Shown: in pieces, positions 1 to 9,764 of the stretch
How the letters are laid out: each line of letters starts with the position of its first letter
Numbering within the stretch: position 1 is the stretch's first letter
Assembly (NCBI GenBank): GCA_025355585.1
Contig: JANXZJ010000086.1
Span: 1 to 64,000, forward strand
From: Mariniphaga sp.
Lineage (GTDB): Bacteria > Bacteroidota > Bacteroidia > Bacteroidales > Prolixibacteraceae
DNA length: 64,000 nt
Reading direction: 5' to 3'
Translations under genes and position numbers: made by a program
Notes under the pieces: model-generated
Told to the model about the DNA's origin: nothing
Databases searched by the model: none
What the model saw: only the letters and a program-made list of their open reading frames with translations

Positions 1-133
1 GAAAACGAAGAAGCAATTTTTTTAAAGAAAGAACCGAAAAAAAATAGTTTTAACGTAAATCATCATCAATCCTTCGGGAAAATAAAACGCTGAGGGCAAA
101 AAAATAAAAATAAGGTGACTTTACAGACAGACT

Positions 134-1642
134 CTAATTAGTTAAAGGTAACGTAATCTTTATTTTTGTTCCGCCGCTATTTTTAGGAGAGATATCAAAT
201 GTACTACCCAACGATGCAGCCCTTTCCTTCATACTTATAATGCCAAACGATTTTTTCGATTTTATTTCATCTTCAGTGATTCCGATTCCATTATCAGAAA
301 TCGTGAAATTAATTGATGTGTGGTCTTTGTTCATTCCGATTTCAACTTGGGTGGCTTTGGAATGTCTGGCAATATTGGTCAGTGATTCCTGCATGATTCT
401 GAAAAGAGTAAGAGAATTATTAGGCGAGATATCAAGTTCTGAGTCCATATCAAGAAATACCTCTACTCCGTTTCTTAAGGCAAATTCTTTTGTATACCAT
501 TCTATGGCAGCTTCAAGTCCAAGATCATCAATTATTTCTGGCCGTAACTGAGACGTGAGACGCTGTACGGTTTTGATTGTTTCACCTACTAGAGCAGATA
601 CTTTATTGATTTTTAAAACGACTTCACCATCGGTTACGCTTTGCCTGATTATTCCAAGATCAATTTTAACAGCGGTAAGCGCCTGACCCAGATCGTCGTG
701 AAGTTCTCTCGAAATAGCTTTTCTTTCACTTTCTCTTACATCATTGGTATATTGGGTCAGTTCATGCAATTGCTCAAGCGAACTTTTCAGTTTTTCTTCG
801 GTAATTTTCCTTTCGGTAATGTCTTTTGTGAAAGCAAGAAATTGTCTTTCAGCCAGTTTAACCGCTTCAAAGGTCCACCATCTTTTTGTCCCATTTTTAT
901 GCTGAAATAACAAATCAGCTTTTGAGGCGCCTGTTCTAACTGCTTTTCTTAAATGTTCCAGTCCGTCTTTAAGCGATTCCTCGGGTAGAATATCCTTAAC
1001 CGACATTTTTAAAAGGTCATCCTTCGAATATCCCGTTAAATTACAGGCTGCTATATTAACTTCAACATACTTTCCTTTTTCATTTATCACAAAAACACCA
1101 TCCGGAGCATTATCGATGTAACTTCTGTATCTTTCTTCGCTTTTTTTCAGCGCTGCATTCACCTTGATTAATTCATCAGCAGATGCCCTTAATAGCGATG
1201 CGTCATTGATTATTGTCTGTTTCTGATTGAAAAGGTCAAGAAATACATTGATTTTACTTACGAGGATTCGACTATGGAATGGTTTATAAATATAATCGAC
1301 GGCACCGTTATCATATCCCTTAAATACTTCTAGTTCGTTTACATAGTTTGCAGTCAGAAAGATAACTGGCACTTTGTCTTCCGATCTTTCTTCATTCATC
1401 CTCATAGCCAATTCATAGCCATTCATACCAGGCATTTGAACATCGATAATTGCCAGGGCTAGTTTAATTCCTTTGGTTTTCTCCATTGCCTCATCTCCGG
1501 ATAACGCCTGAATCAGGTTAACTTTGATCTTTTGGGAGATAATGGCCCTAAGTACGAACAGATTTTCTTCGGAGTCGTCAACAATAAGAAGGTTTGGCAA
1601 ATGTTTCATTGGAATGGATATATGCTTTAAATCCTTTTTCAA
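134..1642 (-). CDS. Hybrid response regulator / PAS / histidine kinase
   Basis: This 502-residue signalling protein has no membrane segment and should be cytoplasmic. Residues about 16-135 form a receiver domain with the acidic pair D22-D23 and phospho-acceptor D67 in the motif IIDVQMPG. A PAS domain follows at about 165-280, ending in the usual DITERK linker. The kinase part is of the NarL/DegS type (HisKA_3): the phospho-accepting histidine is H315 in RELHDDLGQAL, and the C-terminal ATPase domain shows NIARHSKA, DNGIG and the G2-box region. In known families such kinases pass phosphate to a LuxR-type regulator. No partner regulator lies beside it here, so the target is unknown. A TANNTTTG-like box (TAACTTTG on the minus strand, 1674-1681) lies upstream, without a clear -33 box. 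Family call is firm; signal is unknown. Confidence 0.9.
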   Translation of the reverse strand: MKKDLKHISIPMKHLPNLLIVDDSEENLFVLRAIISQKIKVNLIQALSGDEAMEKTKGIKLALAIIDVQMPGMNGYELAMRMNEERSEDKVPVIFLTANYVNELEVFKGYDNGAVDYIYKPFHSRILVSKINVFLDLFNQKQTIINDASLLRASADELIKVNAALKKSEERYRSYIDNAPDGVFVINEKGKYVEVNIAACNLTGYSKDDLLKMSVKDILPEESLKDGLEHLRKAVRTGASKADLLFQHKNGTKRWWTFEAVKLAERQFLAFTKDITERKITEEKLKSSLEQLHELTQYTNDVRESERKAISRELHDDLGQALTAVKIDLGIIRQSVTDGEVVLKINKVSALVGETIKTVQRLTSQLRPEIIDDLGLEAAIEWYTKEFALRNGVEVFLDMDSELDISPNNSLTLFRIMQESLTNIARHSKATQVEIGMNKDHTSINFTISDNGIGITEDEIKSKKSFGIISMKERAASLGSTFDISPKNSGGTKIKITLPLTN

Positions 1643-1826
1643 ATCACAAAACTAATAGTCAAGGTATTAATGGCAAAGTTATCTGTTTTTATTGTTTTTT
1701 AAGAATTTTTAATAAATATAAAAAAGCATTTTTAAGAATTTTTCTAATGACAATAAGCTATCTTTTGAAAATTTAAAATTTCATAAATAACAATAAATAA
1801 GCATGTTAGCTATTTCTTGAAAAGAA

Positions 1827-1863
1827 GATTAGCCGATCGACGTATCTAATCGATCGCTTAATC
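1827..1863 (-). terminator. Hairpin downstream of dgt
   Basis: An inverted repeat with 14-base arms and two mismatches (core CGATCGA / TCGATCG) flanks a 9-base loop. On the minus strand the 3' arm is followed by the T-rich stretch TTCTTTT. It sits just past the stop codon of the dNTPase gene, so it probably ends that transcript. Confidence 0.55.
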
Positions 1864-1901
1864 CGCACCGATTTTTCTATTTTTCCACTTGCAGACGATG
1901 C

Positions 1902-3257
1902 TTAAGCTAATCCCGGCAACTCCATTCCGGTTATTTTCCGGTATAAATTAAGGGCAAAGAGATCAGTCATTCCAGAGACAAAATCGACAACTGACTGGAT
2001 TTTTCCATACATCGAATCATCCGGATTTGCGTATTGGGATGGGATAAGCATCAGAAGTTTTTTCGAGAGAAAATCATTTGGATTAACGACTGCAGTGATG
2101 AATGCTTCGAGCAATGTCCCGAGTATTTTGTAACCTGCAATTTCAATTTCGATGACAGCCCGATCATTGTAAATCCTTTCCTGCGAAATTAATTTTATTT
2201 GCGCCATGGCTCCTTTTGATGGTTCAGTCAATGAATCGAATAGCGGAATTATCTTCACTTCATTTCCGAAACTCTCGATTCGCGAAATGAAGATCGCGGC
2301 ACATTCCTTTGTAAGTTTACTAATAACCATTGCCCGGAGATAAGCAATTCTTTCATTACAATCGCTTACAAGATTTAAGGTACTGGTTATATTGGCGAGC
2401 AACTGAATATCAGCTGTAGGATGAAAGAATTTGAGAAAAAGAGCTTCAGTTTCGGGATAAGTGAGAATCTTAAGTTTATGGGCATCTTCCACATCCATAA
2501 TCTGATAACAGATATCATCGGCAGCTTCGACCAGGTAGACCAACGGATGCCTCCTGTATTGCAGCGGTTTGTCTGATATTTTAACCATATCAAGTTGAGA
2601 AGCAATTTTTCGGAACAACTCTTTTTCACTTTGAAAGAAGCCGAATTTGGGTTTTCCTCCGGCAAGTGACGATTCGTACGGATATTTAACAATGCTGGCT
2701 AACGTGCTGTATGTTAATGCAAATCCTCCATTTCTCTTTCCTGCAAACTGATGGCTTAGAACCCTGAAAGCATTGGCATTTCCTTCAAAACAGGTGAAAT
2801 CGGTCCATTGTGCCTCCGTAACTTCGTTTTGGTATTTTGATCCTCCTCCTCGTTTAAAAAAATCGGCGATAGCACTCTCTCCCGAATGTCCAAACGGCGG
2901 GTTTCCGAGATCATGCGCCAGACAGGCGGCTGATACAATTGCTCCAATTTCACCAACAATAGATTGAAGGTGAGAATTCTGGTTGTTTCTTATCGCCGCA
3001 GTAACCAGGTTTCCGAGCGAACGTCCGACACTGGCCACCTCAAGTGAATGCGTGAGCCTGTTGTGAACAAAAATACTACCCGGCAAAGGAAATACCTGCG
3101 TTTTATCCTGAAGTCGTCTGAAAGGTGAGGAGAATATGATCCTGTCGTAATCGCGCTGAAAGGTTGACCGTATATCTTCAGTTTCCTGAACCATTCGATC
3201 CTCAAGACCGAGCCGGCAGTCAGCAATCAATTTTTCCCATTTTAACATTTCTGACAT
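1902..3257 (-). CDS. dgt: dNTP triphosphohydrolase (dGTPase family)
   Basis: The 451-residue protein matches the dGTPase/SAMHD1-like HD family, which splits dNTPs into deoxynucleoside and triphosphate and so adjusts the dNTP pool. The HD-fold metal ligands are visible: H70 in RLTHSLEVASVG, then H115-D116 in CLAHDLGNPPFGHSG. The N-terminal FRRLQDKTQVFPL segment is also typical. The length fits the family. The start is an ATG at 3257, with a second ATG three codons later as an alternative. It is transcribed away from the phosphate permease gene across a 131-base divergent spacer and ends near a hairpin terminator. Substrate preference (dGTP or all dNTPs) cannot be read from the sequence. Confidence 0.92.
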   Translation of the reverse strand: MSEMLKWEKLIADCRLGLEDRMVQETEDIRSTFQRDYDRIIFSSPFRRLQDKTQVFPLPGSIFVHNRLTHSLEVASVGRSLGNLVTAAIRNNQNSHLQSIVGEIGAIVSAACLAHDLGNPPFGHSGESAIADFFKRGGGSKYQNEVTEAQWTDFTCFEGNANAFRVLSHQFAGKRNGGFALTYSTLASIVKYPYESSLAGGKPKFGFFQSEKELFRKIASQLDMVKISDKPLQYRRHPLVYLVEAADDICYQIMDVEDAHKLKILTYPETEALFLKFFHPTADIQLLANITSTLNLVSDCNERIAYLRAMVISKLTKECAAIFISRIESFGNEVKIIPLFDSLTEPSKGAMAQIKLISQERIYNDRAVIEIEIAGYKILGTLLEAFITAVVNPNDFLSKKLLMLIPSQYANPDDSMYGKIQSVVDFVSGMTDLFALNLYRKITGMELPGLA

Positions 3258-3336
3258 AATTTTTAAACCGGATCCCTAAGTGAATCAGATTTCATTGCGT
3301 CAAAGTTGTCCGTTTTTTTGATGATTACAAAATTTG

Positions 3337-3367
3337 TTTGCTCATTCCTCTTAATTGAATACCTTCG
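3337..3367 (+). promoter_or_regulatory. Promoter of the phosphate permease gene
   Basis: A TTTG box (3337-3340) is followed after exactly 19 bases by TACCTTCG (3360-3367), one base off the Bacteroidota -7 consensus TANNTTTG. The gene starts 21 bases further on. Confidence 0.55.
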
Positions 3368-3388
3368 CAGCTAAATTTTTTCCTGAAT

Positions 3389-4432
3389 ATGCTATCACCA
3401 ATGCTTAATGGATTGCTTCTTCCATTTCTGGTTGCCATGTTCCTGGCAATTAATATGGGAGGCAGCGGAACTTCCCCTTCTTTTGCAACCGCTTATGGTT
3501 CAGGTATACTACGAAAAGATCTTATTCCAGGTCTTTTCGGGCTGTGTGTACTGGTCGGTGCACTGCTTGCAGGTAAGAACACTGCAATCACATTGGGTAA
3601 AGGGATTCTTCCGGCCGAAAGTCTTAATTATACTTTGACGACTATTATCCTTTTTTCAGTGGCACTCTCATTGCTCTTTGCCAACCTCGTTGGAGTTCCT
3701 CAATCTACTTCCCAGTCAACCGTATTGGCATTGGCAGCGCCCGCTTTTTATATGGATCAGTTAAATGTCCGAAAGGTTTTTTGGGAGATCATTCCGACAT
3801 GGGTTATACTTCCTATTATCTCGTTTGGAATTATGTATCTGATTGCCAAAGTTTCAATAAAACGGTTCGACTACAAACATCCAGGTTATTTTCAGACCGT
3901 AAAAAGGCAGTCTTTCTTTCGCTGGGTTGTAATTATCACCAGCTGTTATGTCGCTTTTTCGATTGGATCGAACAATGTTGCAAATGCCTCTGGTCCCATA
4001 GCCTCCATGATTACTAATGAATTACACATCAATCCCACAGGCGGAAATTTCGTTTTGATCATGATTCTCGCAACCCTGATCATCGCCCCATCTTTTGGAA
4101 TTGGCAGTTCAATATTTGGCCGGAAGTTAATCGTTAAGACAGGAACTGAAATTGTCGAAATAGGAAGAGTAGAAGCTTCAATTATATCTGTAATCACGGC
4201 ATCGTTGCTGCTTTCAGCGTCAGTTAGCCGGGGCATCCCTACTTCACTTGTTCAGCTTAATACTTTTGCTATTCTTGCCTTAAGTGTCTCAAAAAAAGGA
4301 TGGAAAGAAACATTTTCGAATAAGGTTGTGAAGCGGCTCTGGATTATCTGGTTTATTGCACCTGTGTTTGCGTTTCTTCTTTCTTACGTTTTGACCGCCA
4401 TGGCCGATCATGCCGGGCTGATACATTTTTGA
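3389..4432 (+). CDS. Inorganic phosphate transporter, PiT family
   Basis: This 347-residue polytopic inner-membrane protein belongs to the PiT family (PF01384), which takes up phosphate with a cation. About ten hydrophobic segments are visible. The second family signature is clear (SIGSNNVANASGPIA, about residue 190), while the first copy near the N-terminus is divergent (LAINMGGSGTSPSFATAYGSG region), as in short bacterial PiT members. The ATG at 3389 is about 20 bases past a good promoter. No PhoU-like (DUF47) gene adjoins it, which differs from many bacterial pit loci. Its stop lies 3 bases from the stop of the convergent metallopeptidase gene. Confidence 0.85.
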   Translation: MLSPMLNGLLLPFLVAMFLAINMGGSGTSPSFATAYGSGILRKDLIPGLFGLCVLVGALLAGKNTAITLGKGILPAESLNYTLTTIILFSVALSLLFANLVGVPQSTSQSTVLALAAPAFYMDQLNVRKVFWEIIPTWVILPIISFGIMYLIAKVSIKRFDYKHPGYFQTVKRQSFFRWVVIITSCYVAFSIGSNNVANASGPIASMITNELHINPTGGNFVLIMILATLIIAPSFGIGSSIFGRKLIVKTGTEIVEIGRVEASIISVITASLLLSASVSRGIPTSLVQLNTFAILALSVSKKGWKETFSNKVVKRLWIIWFIAPVFAFLLSYVLTAMADHAGLIHF

Positions 4433-4435
4433 TTT

Positions 4436-5161
4436 TTAATAGATTCCTGTTCTCGCTTTCTTTAACTCCCGTTCCATTTCAGCTGAATTCTGAAAATGGT
4501 TATGCAATGTTGACTTGAATTCAGACCCATGATTCGATATAATGGTATGAACAAGCTCGTGAACGATGACATAGTCTATCAGATGATCGCTAAGCCGCAT
4601 CAGGTGAAGATTTAGGTTGATGTTTTTGCGGTTTGAGCAGCTTCCCCAATTTGTTTTGTTATTTTTAATCGTTACTTTTTTATACGTATATCCCAGACTG
4701 GATGCAAGTTCTGCAATTCGTACCGGCAGGTATTTTTTTGCATCAAACCGTAAAACATTCTCAATTGCCAACCTTAATGTATTTTGCAATTCTTTAGATT
4801 CAATTAATTGACCTGCAGGATATTCAAAAAGAACATTTTTCTCTTTCTCCAGGTACCTGATCTTTAATCGGGGTACATCTGAAGAACATACATGGTAGTT
4901 GTAATTTCTGGTTGAAAACAAATGACCAGGTTGTATCAGTTTTGGTGCGCCCAATTTGCCTGCCAATTTTTCTTTTGTCTGAAATATCCACAGGAGGTGT
5001 TCGCTTAGAAATTTCTCACCGCTTTGGAAAGAAGCGGTCCAGGGTATTGTGACCCGCGCTGTGCCATCGGGCCGAACGGCAATTTTAAAACGTATGGCCT
5101 GGCGGTTTTTTGTAATTGTCACTGTTCCGATTTGGTCGATATTTACCTGTTTTGTATTCAT
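4436..5161 (-). CDS. YgjP-like zinc metallopeptidase (DUF45)
   Basis: The 241-residue protein fits the YgjP/WLM-like metallopeptidase domain (PF01863, DUF45). The zinc motif HELVH is at 201-205, with a third likely ligand H211, and the conserved NWGSCS segment precedes it near residue 170. There is no signal peptide, so it is probably cytoplasmic. The family is often found beside type I restriction genes, but here it stands alone, convergent with the phosphate permease. The physiological substrate is not known for this family in Bacteroidota. Confidence 0.85.
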   Translation of the reverse strand: MNTKQVNIDQIGTVTITKNRQAIRFKIAVRPDGTARVTIPWTASFQSGEKFLSEHLLWIFQTKEKLAGKLGAPKLIQPGHLFSTRNYNYHVCSSDVPRLKIRYLEKEKNVLFEYPAGQLIESKELQNTLRLAIENVLRFDAKKYLPVRIAELASSLGYTYKKVTIKNNKTNWGSCSNRKNINLNLHLMRLSDHLIDYVIVHELVHTIISNHGSEFKSTLHNHFQNSAEMERELKKARTGIY

Positions 5162-5431
5162 GAATTTGCCTTTGTAATTAACACATCATTAAATCAATAC
5201 GTGTGGATCTATAATTTACTAAGATTGCATTGAAGATTATAAATGGTTCATATACGAAATAAACATCCCATTTTTAATGCAGCTATACTGACTGCAAAAA
5301 TACCGGAATAACAATTGATTTGCTACCAAAATAGTTGTAATTTAACTGCGTATTTGGGATGCCCAAGTTTATTTGAAACCGATGTATCTATTCCCGAATT
5401 CTACCAACTAACTTTTTAAAACTTTGCTGCC

Positions 5432-6142
5432 ATGGCAAAAAACAGAAAAGACGCGGTGTATGGGACACTTGGAAAGAGTGAATCATTATTTGTTGTTCAT
5501 GGGAAATCACTGCATGGTTCCCTTGTATTTGAATCCCTGGCCCCTTTCCCTGGATATTACAATCACCAGGAAAATGATGTGAAACCGGTTTATCTATACC
5601 TGGCCCTCGATCGGGAGTACAGTGTTTTTGATATTGAATGGGCAAAACTAGCAGTAAAAAAGAGGTATAACTGGCATTTTGAAATTGCAAAAGGGAAAAT
5701 CGAGCTTTTCGACAAGCATTTAGACGTCGTACGTTTGCGCCACCTTGACAGTTTTGATCAGCTTATTCCAATTCAAAATGAGTTTATTAAAGCTGGTATA
5801 AAATTAAAGATGAATACGCTGAATCATGTAAAGAATGAAGAAGGTTTCATTCAGCTTTCGAAGATATTCAATATCAGAAAACTGGGAAAGGGGATATATA
5901 TCGATGCCAGCGAAGATTACCATGCTTACCTGCTGCTTCCTCACAAGTTAACACAGAACGAATTTGAAGCGACCACATTGACAGTCAAATATAACTGGGA
6001 ATTACCCGGTTTTGATGCCGCCGCCGGCTGCTTCTTTATCAGGGGAAAACTGAAGGAAATGGTTCGTATCTATTCCAAGAACATTACAATTGAATACCTG
6101 GAAAAGCTCAGGAAACTTTATCTGTCCAAAATGAAAGGGTAA
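5432..6142 (+). CDS. Conserved hypothetical protein, 236 residues
   Basis: No family is recognised. The protein has no signal peptide or membrane segment and is rich in aromatic and charged residues. It appears to have two similar halves: each begins with a stretch on ligand-like hydrophobic beta strands (VYLYLALDREYSVFD and GIYIDASEDYHAYLLLP) followed by a W-x-[FL] pair (YNWHFE and YNWELP). This suggests an internal duplication, seen by eye only. The start ATG at 5432 lies in GCCATGG with a TTTG-containing AT-rich stretch immediately upstream, so the leader may be very short. It ends at a hairpin shared with the convergent isomerase gene. Confidence 0.6.
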   Translation: MAKNRKDAVYGTLGKSESLFVVHGKSLHGSLVFESLAPFPGYYNHQENDVKPVYLYLALDREYSVFDIEWAKLAVKKRYNWHFEIAKGKIELFDKHLDVVRLRHLDSFDQLIPIQNEFIKAGIKLKMNTLNHVKNEEGFIQLSKIFNIRKLGKGIYIDASEDYHAYLLLPHKLTQNEFEATTLTVKYNWELPGFDAAAGCFFIRGKLKEMVRIYSKNITIEYLEKLRKLYLSKMKG

Positions 6143-6163
6143 TTGACTTAATCTTTAACATTT

Positions 6164-6204
6164 AAAAGACAAAAGGTTGCATTTAAAGCAGCCTTTTGTC
6201 TTTT
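6164..6204. terminator. Bidirectional terminator
   Basis: A 17-base stem (arms 6164-6180 and 6188-6204, one non-Watson-Crick position) with a 7-base loop has A-rich and T-rich ends on both sides. It lies between two convergent genes and can serve both. Confidence 0.8.
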
Positions 6205-6211
6205 AATTGGA

Positions 6212-7102
6212 TTAACCTTTTTTTGAGTTGGCAACCAGCTTGTTGAAAAGCACTAACTGTTCTTTTAAAGCAGCAATTTTATCGGCAGGTTCGGTACGGG
6301 CTTCGAGTAGAATCCATCCGTTATAGTGAATTCTAGCGAAAAGGTCGAAAAGTTGCTGGTAGGGGTAATCTCCGACGTTGAATTCACGGACATGTACGGT
6401 ATCGCCAAACCACTTTTTAACACTGTTGAAGTTCCCTTCGAGGCCAGGAGGAAGAAGATCCTGATCGTTGCAGTTCCAGCACATCTTCACGTTTTTTTCG
6501 GTCACCTGATCAAAAATCGCTTTCATATTGGGCAGTTCCTGAGTCTTATTACCATGAACTTCTACTCGCACAAGTTGACCGTAATCGAGCGCAAATTTTC
6601 CGACTTCGTTTAACGAAGCGGCAATCTGTGCGATGGTTTTCTCCTTTGATACACCTTCCGGCAGATCATTGGGCTTTACTTTAATACCCGAAGCACCGAT
6701 ATCTTTGCATAGTTTTATATATTCTTTGGTCTGGTCGATATTCATACGAAGTTTAACCGGGTCAGGACTATGATACTCAAAATTAGCACCATATCCTATG
6801 CATGTGACAGGACTGTCTGCAAACATTTTTTTTACTTCGGCGCGCTGAGCCACATTTAACCTGGTTTCTACGCCATGTGCGTGTTCCGTTCGTAACTCAA
6901 CCCCAAGTACTCCGGTTTTAGTACAATTGGCGATCAGCGTAGGCAAATCCCAATCTTTTGCCCACTGATAGGTAACCAGTCCAAGTCTCATAACCGGTTT
7001 TTCGGATTTTGCCCAGGCAGACAGCGGATTAATGGTTGCCAATGCGATGCCGCCAATGATGCCTTTTTGTATAAAATCCCGTCTTGAAAAGTTTTCCTCC
7101 AT
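6212..7102 (-). CDS. Tat-exported sugar phosphate isomerase/epimerase-like protein
   Basis: This is a xylose isomerase-like TIM-barrel protein (AP_endonuc_2, PF01261). The N-terminus carries a twin-arginine signal: SRRDFIQKG followed by a hydrophobic segment ending near Ala-Trp-Ala, as in many Bacteroidota 'sugar isomerase' proteins that act in the periplasm. The barrel shows typical acidic and histidine metal-site segments (GVELRTEHAHG, VEVHGN, ILLEARTE). The upstream in-frame TTG at 7111 is less likely than the ATG at 7102, which begins directly before the twin-arginine motif and gives 297 residues. The substrate is unknown. It stands alone, facing away from purD. Confidence 0.82.
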   Translation of the reverse strand: MEENFSRRDFIQKGIIGGIALATINPLSAWAKSEKPVMRLGLVTYQWAKDWDLPTLIANCTKTGVLGVELRTEHAHGVETRLNVAQRAEVKKMFADSPVTCIGYGANFEYHSPDPVKLRMNIDQTKEYIKLCKDIGASGIKVKPNDLPEGVSKEKTIAQIAASLNEVGKFALDYGQLVRVEVHGNKTQELPNMKAIFDQVTEKNVKMCWNCNDQDLLPPGLEGNFNSVKKWFGDTVHVREFNVGDYPYQQLFDLFARIHYNGWILLEARTEPADKIAALKEQLVLFNKLVANSKKG

Positions 7103-7389
7103 GATTTGCAAATTTAGTTTTGTAGTTTGAAAGGGTGAAGATAGAAATTATCGGTTTCAAAACGAAATGTTGACTCACAATCTCAGGATATCAATCGGCG
7201 GTTGTGAGTAACATGAAGCTATTCCCTTAAAGACACCTTAATTTAATATATTTGTCTGTCATAAGGCTAAAACTTTGCTTATTTTGCACGCTGAATGGTT
7301 TAGACCACGGGTGTCTGCCGGTGAGCTTCGTTGGCAATATATCCTGTACTCTTAATTTTATGTGATTATTTAAAATAAATTGTATACGA

Positions 7390-8658
7390 ATGAATATTCT
7401 TATCATTGGTTCAGGAGGAAGGGAACATGCTTTTGCCTGGAAGATTCGTCAAAGTCCAAAAATTGATCAACTCTATATTGCTCCGGGAAATGCCGGGACA
7501 GCTGAATTTGGTACAAATCTCGAAATTGGGACCACTGATTTTCAGGAGATTCGCCAGATTGTTCTTGATGAGAAGATTGATATGGTTGTGGTTGGTCCTG
7601 AAGTGCCTTTGGTCGAAGGAATTCATGATTTTTTTCTGGCAGATGAGCTGTTAAAGAAAGTTTCGGTGATTGGCCCGGTAAGTCGCGGTGCCAGACTGGA
7701 GGGAAGTAAAGATTTTGCAAAAGAGTTTATGTTCCGCCATGGTATACCAACCGCGGGATACCTTTCAGTTACGAAAGATAACCTGGAACAGGGAATCAGT
7801 TTCCTTCGAGGTTTAAAAGCTCCGTATGTGCTCAAAGCTGACGGACTTGCTGCCGGCAAAGGTGTTCTTATTATTGCCGGATTGGCCGATGCGGAGCAAT
7901 CGTTGCGCGAAATGCTGGGCGGAATGTTCGGGCAGGCCAGTGAAACTGTGGTGATTGAGGAGTTTTTGTCAGGAATTGAATGTTCTGTGTTTGCATTAAC
8001 CGACGGGAAAAACTATAAAATTCTGCCTGTAGCCAAAGACTATAAGAGGATCGGGGTGGGGGACACCGGATTGAATACGGGAGGAATGGGCGCCATATCA
8101 CCCGTACCTTTTGCCAATGCGCTTTTTATGAAGAAAGTTGAGGAGCGGATTATCATTCCGACAGTGAATGGTTTGCAGCGCGATGGAATCAATTACAAGG
8201 GATTTATCTTTTTCGGAATAATCAGTGTTAATTCAGAACCAATTGTAATTGAGTACAATGTTCGTATGGGTGATCCCGAAACTGAGGCTGTGATATTAAG
8301 GTTAAAATCTGATCTTGTTGATTTATTCGAAGGTGTTGCCAATGGCGACCTCGCTGAGCGTGAGCTTGAAATTGATTCTGATGCTGCCGCAACCGTAATG
8401 CTGGTTGCAGGTGGTTATCCGGGCGTTTACAATAAAGGAGATGTAATTACCTTTCCGGATGAAGTTCCCGGCAGTATCCTTTTTCACGCCGGAACTAAAA
8501 TTAACGGAAACAATATCGTCACGAACGGAGGAAGGGTAATCGCCATAAGTTCGAAAGGGAAAGATTTCAGAGAGGCCCTTAAGGTATCGTACCAAAACGC
8601 CTCTAAAATAGAGTTTAAAAATAAGTACTTTCGGACAGATTTGGGCTTTGATCTTTAA
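7390..8658 (+). CDS. purD: Phosphoribosylamine-glycine ligase
   Basis: PurD (GARS) joins glycine to 5-phosphoribosylamine using ATP, the second step of purine synthesis. The 422-residue length fits. The N-terminal signature (IGSGGREHAFAWK) and the ATP-grasp landmarks (VLKADGLAAGKGVLI and the family signature around RMGDPETEA) are visible. The ATG at 7390 starts the conserved N-terminus. A TATATTTG box at 7247-7254 may belong to its promoter, with a long leader in which no riboswitch is recognised. The DUF6427 gene follows 11 bases later, probably in the same operon. Confidence 0.96.
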   Translation: MNILIIGSGGREHAFAWKIRQSPKIDQLYIAPGNAGTAEFGTNLEIGTTDFQEIRQIVLDEKIDMVVVGPEVPLVEGIHDFFLADELLKKVSVIGPVSRGARLEGSKDFAKEFMFRHGIPTAGYLSVTKDNLEQGISFLRGLKAPYVLKADGLAAGKGVLIIAGLADAEQSLREMLGGMFGQASETVVIEEFLSGIECSVFALTDGKNYKILPVAKDYKRIGVGDTGLNTGGMGAISPVPFANALFMKKVEERIIIPTVNGLQRDGINYKGFIFFGIISVNSEPIVIEYNVRMGDPETEAVILRLKSDLVDLFEGVANGDLAERELEIDSDAAATVMLVAGGYPGVYNKGDVITFPDEVPGSILFHAGTKINGNNIVTNGGRVIAISSKGKDFREALKVSYQNASKIEFKNKYFRTDLGFDL

Positions 8659-8669
8659 ACAACGACTAT

Positions 8670-9659
8670 ATGTTGCTACGCATTTTTAAGAGTAATACGT
8701 TATTTAGTTCGTTATTGATTCCACTGGTCGGGATTCTTTTTTGGATACATAGTTTTCAGGCTCCTCAATTGTTGGATATTAAACTTGCCAATGGAGCTAT
8801 GCCGCTCTACTACCTGGTTTTTAATCTTTTGAATGGACAGGACTTTTGGCAGGTTTTTTTCGCCTTTATACTGGTGTTAATCAATTCTTTTTTTGTGGCA
8901 CAATTGGGTTCTTCGTTCCTTTTTGTACGAAAGCGATCTTACATGCCCGGAATCATCTACCTGATGACGGTTTCTTCGCTTCAGTGGCTTCATGCGCTTG
9001 TCCCAGTTCACCTGGCAACACTATGTGTTTTAATTTCAATCTATTTCATTCTAGACACTTACCACAAGCCAGTAGAGATCACCTTTACTTTTAATGCTTC
9101 ATTTTTTCTGTCATTGGCTTCATTGTTCTATCTACCGGCCATATTTCTTTTCCCTTTGGTTTGGATTGCCATCTTTGTACTTCAAAAAAGTGATAACTGG
9201 AGGCTATTGGTCGTTCCGGTTTTGGGATTTGGTGCTCCCTGGATGTTTATGTGGGCATTTTCATTTTTAAATGATACGGATACGTTGTTGTGGAAGGATA
9301 TTCTCAAAATGCTTTGGACCGATAACAATTCTTATCTTTTAGAGCCTTATTTTTTGGTACTTACAGTGGTAATTGCATTTATTTCAACCCTTGGAAGCTT
9401 TTCGGTCATCGCAGCTTATCACCGGATGAAGGTGAGTTCGCGCAAGTATTTTGTTATTTTTTACTGGATGCTTGGTTTGGTTTTAGCCGCTGCCTTAGGG
9501 TTGATGACAATCGGGATAGAAATAGTCGCTTTATCAACAATTCCGGTCTCATTCTTCATATCCTATTACCTTCTTTCAGATAATAAACAGATATGGAAAG
9601 AGATACTGACCTGGATTTACCTCGCAACAATGATATTCTCCCTTTATTTTTATAAGTGA
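8670..9659 (+). CDS. DUF6427-like integral membrane protein
   Basis: This 329-residue protein has roughly eight to nine hydrophobic segments and little else, and resembles the Bacteroidota-restricted family DUF6427 that often follows purD. The start ATG is 11 bases after the purD stop, so co-transcription is likely. An aromatic and leucine-rich N-terminal half contains a tight cluster of membrane segments. No transport or enzymatic motif is evident, and the function is unknown. The link to purine synthesis rests only on gene order. Confidence 0.7.
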   Translation: MLLRIFKSNTLFSSLLIPLVGILFWIHSFQAPQLLDIKLANGAMPLYYLVFNLLNGQDFWQVFFAFILVLINSFFVAQLGSSFLFVRKRSYMPGIIYLMTVSSLQWLHALVPVHLATLCVLISIYFILDTYHKPVEITFTFNASFFLSLASLFYLPAIFLFPLVWIAIFVLQKSDNWRLLVVPVLGFGAPWMFMWAFSFLNDTDTLLWKDILKMLWTDNNSYLLEPYFLVLTVVIAFISTLGSFSVIAAYHRMKVSSRKYFVIFYWMLGLVLAAALGLMTIGIEIVALSTIPVSFFISYYLLSDNKQIWKEILTWIYLATMIFSLYFYK

Positions 9660-9764
9660 TCCCTTACCTTTTATTCTGAAGATGCCAACATCATCGTTGA
9701 ATTTGACATTTTCACTCCTAAAAAACGACGATTCATTCTTCACGCCAGGATTTTAATAATGCCG

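Noticed and set aside
1-133. Gene end at the left edge
   Set aside because: The stretch is AT-rich, and no frame long enough or recognisable could be supported.
7255-7389. Riboswitch in the purD leader
   Set aside because: No purine aptamer core or terminator/antiterminator pair could be made out by eye.
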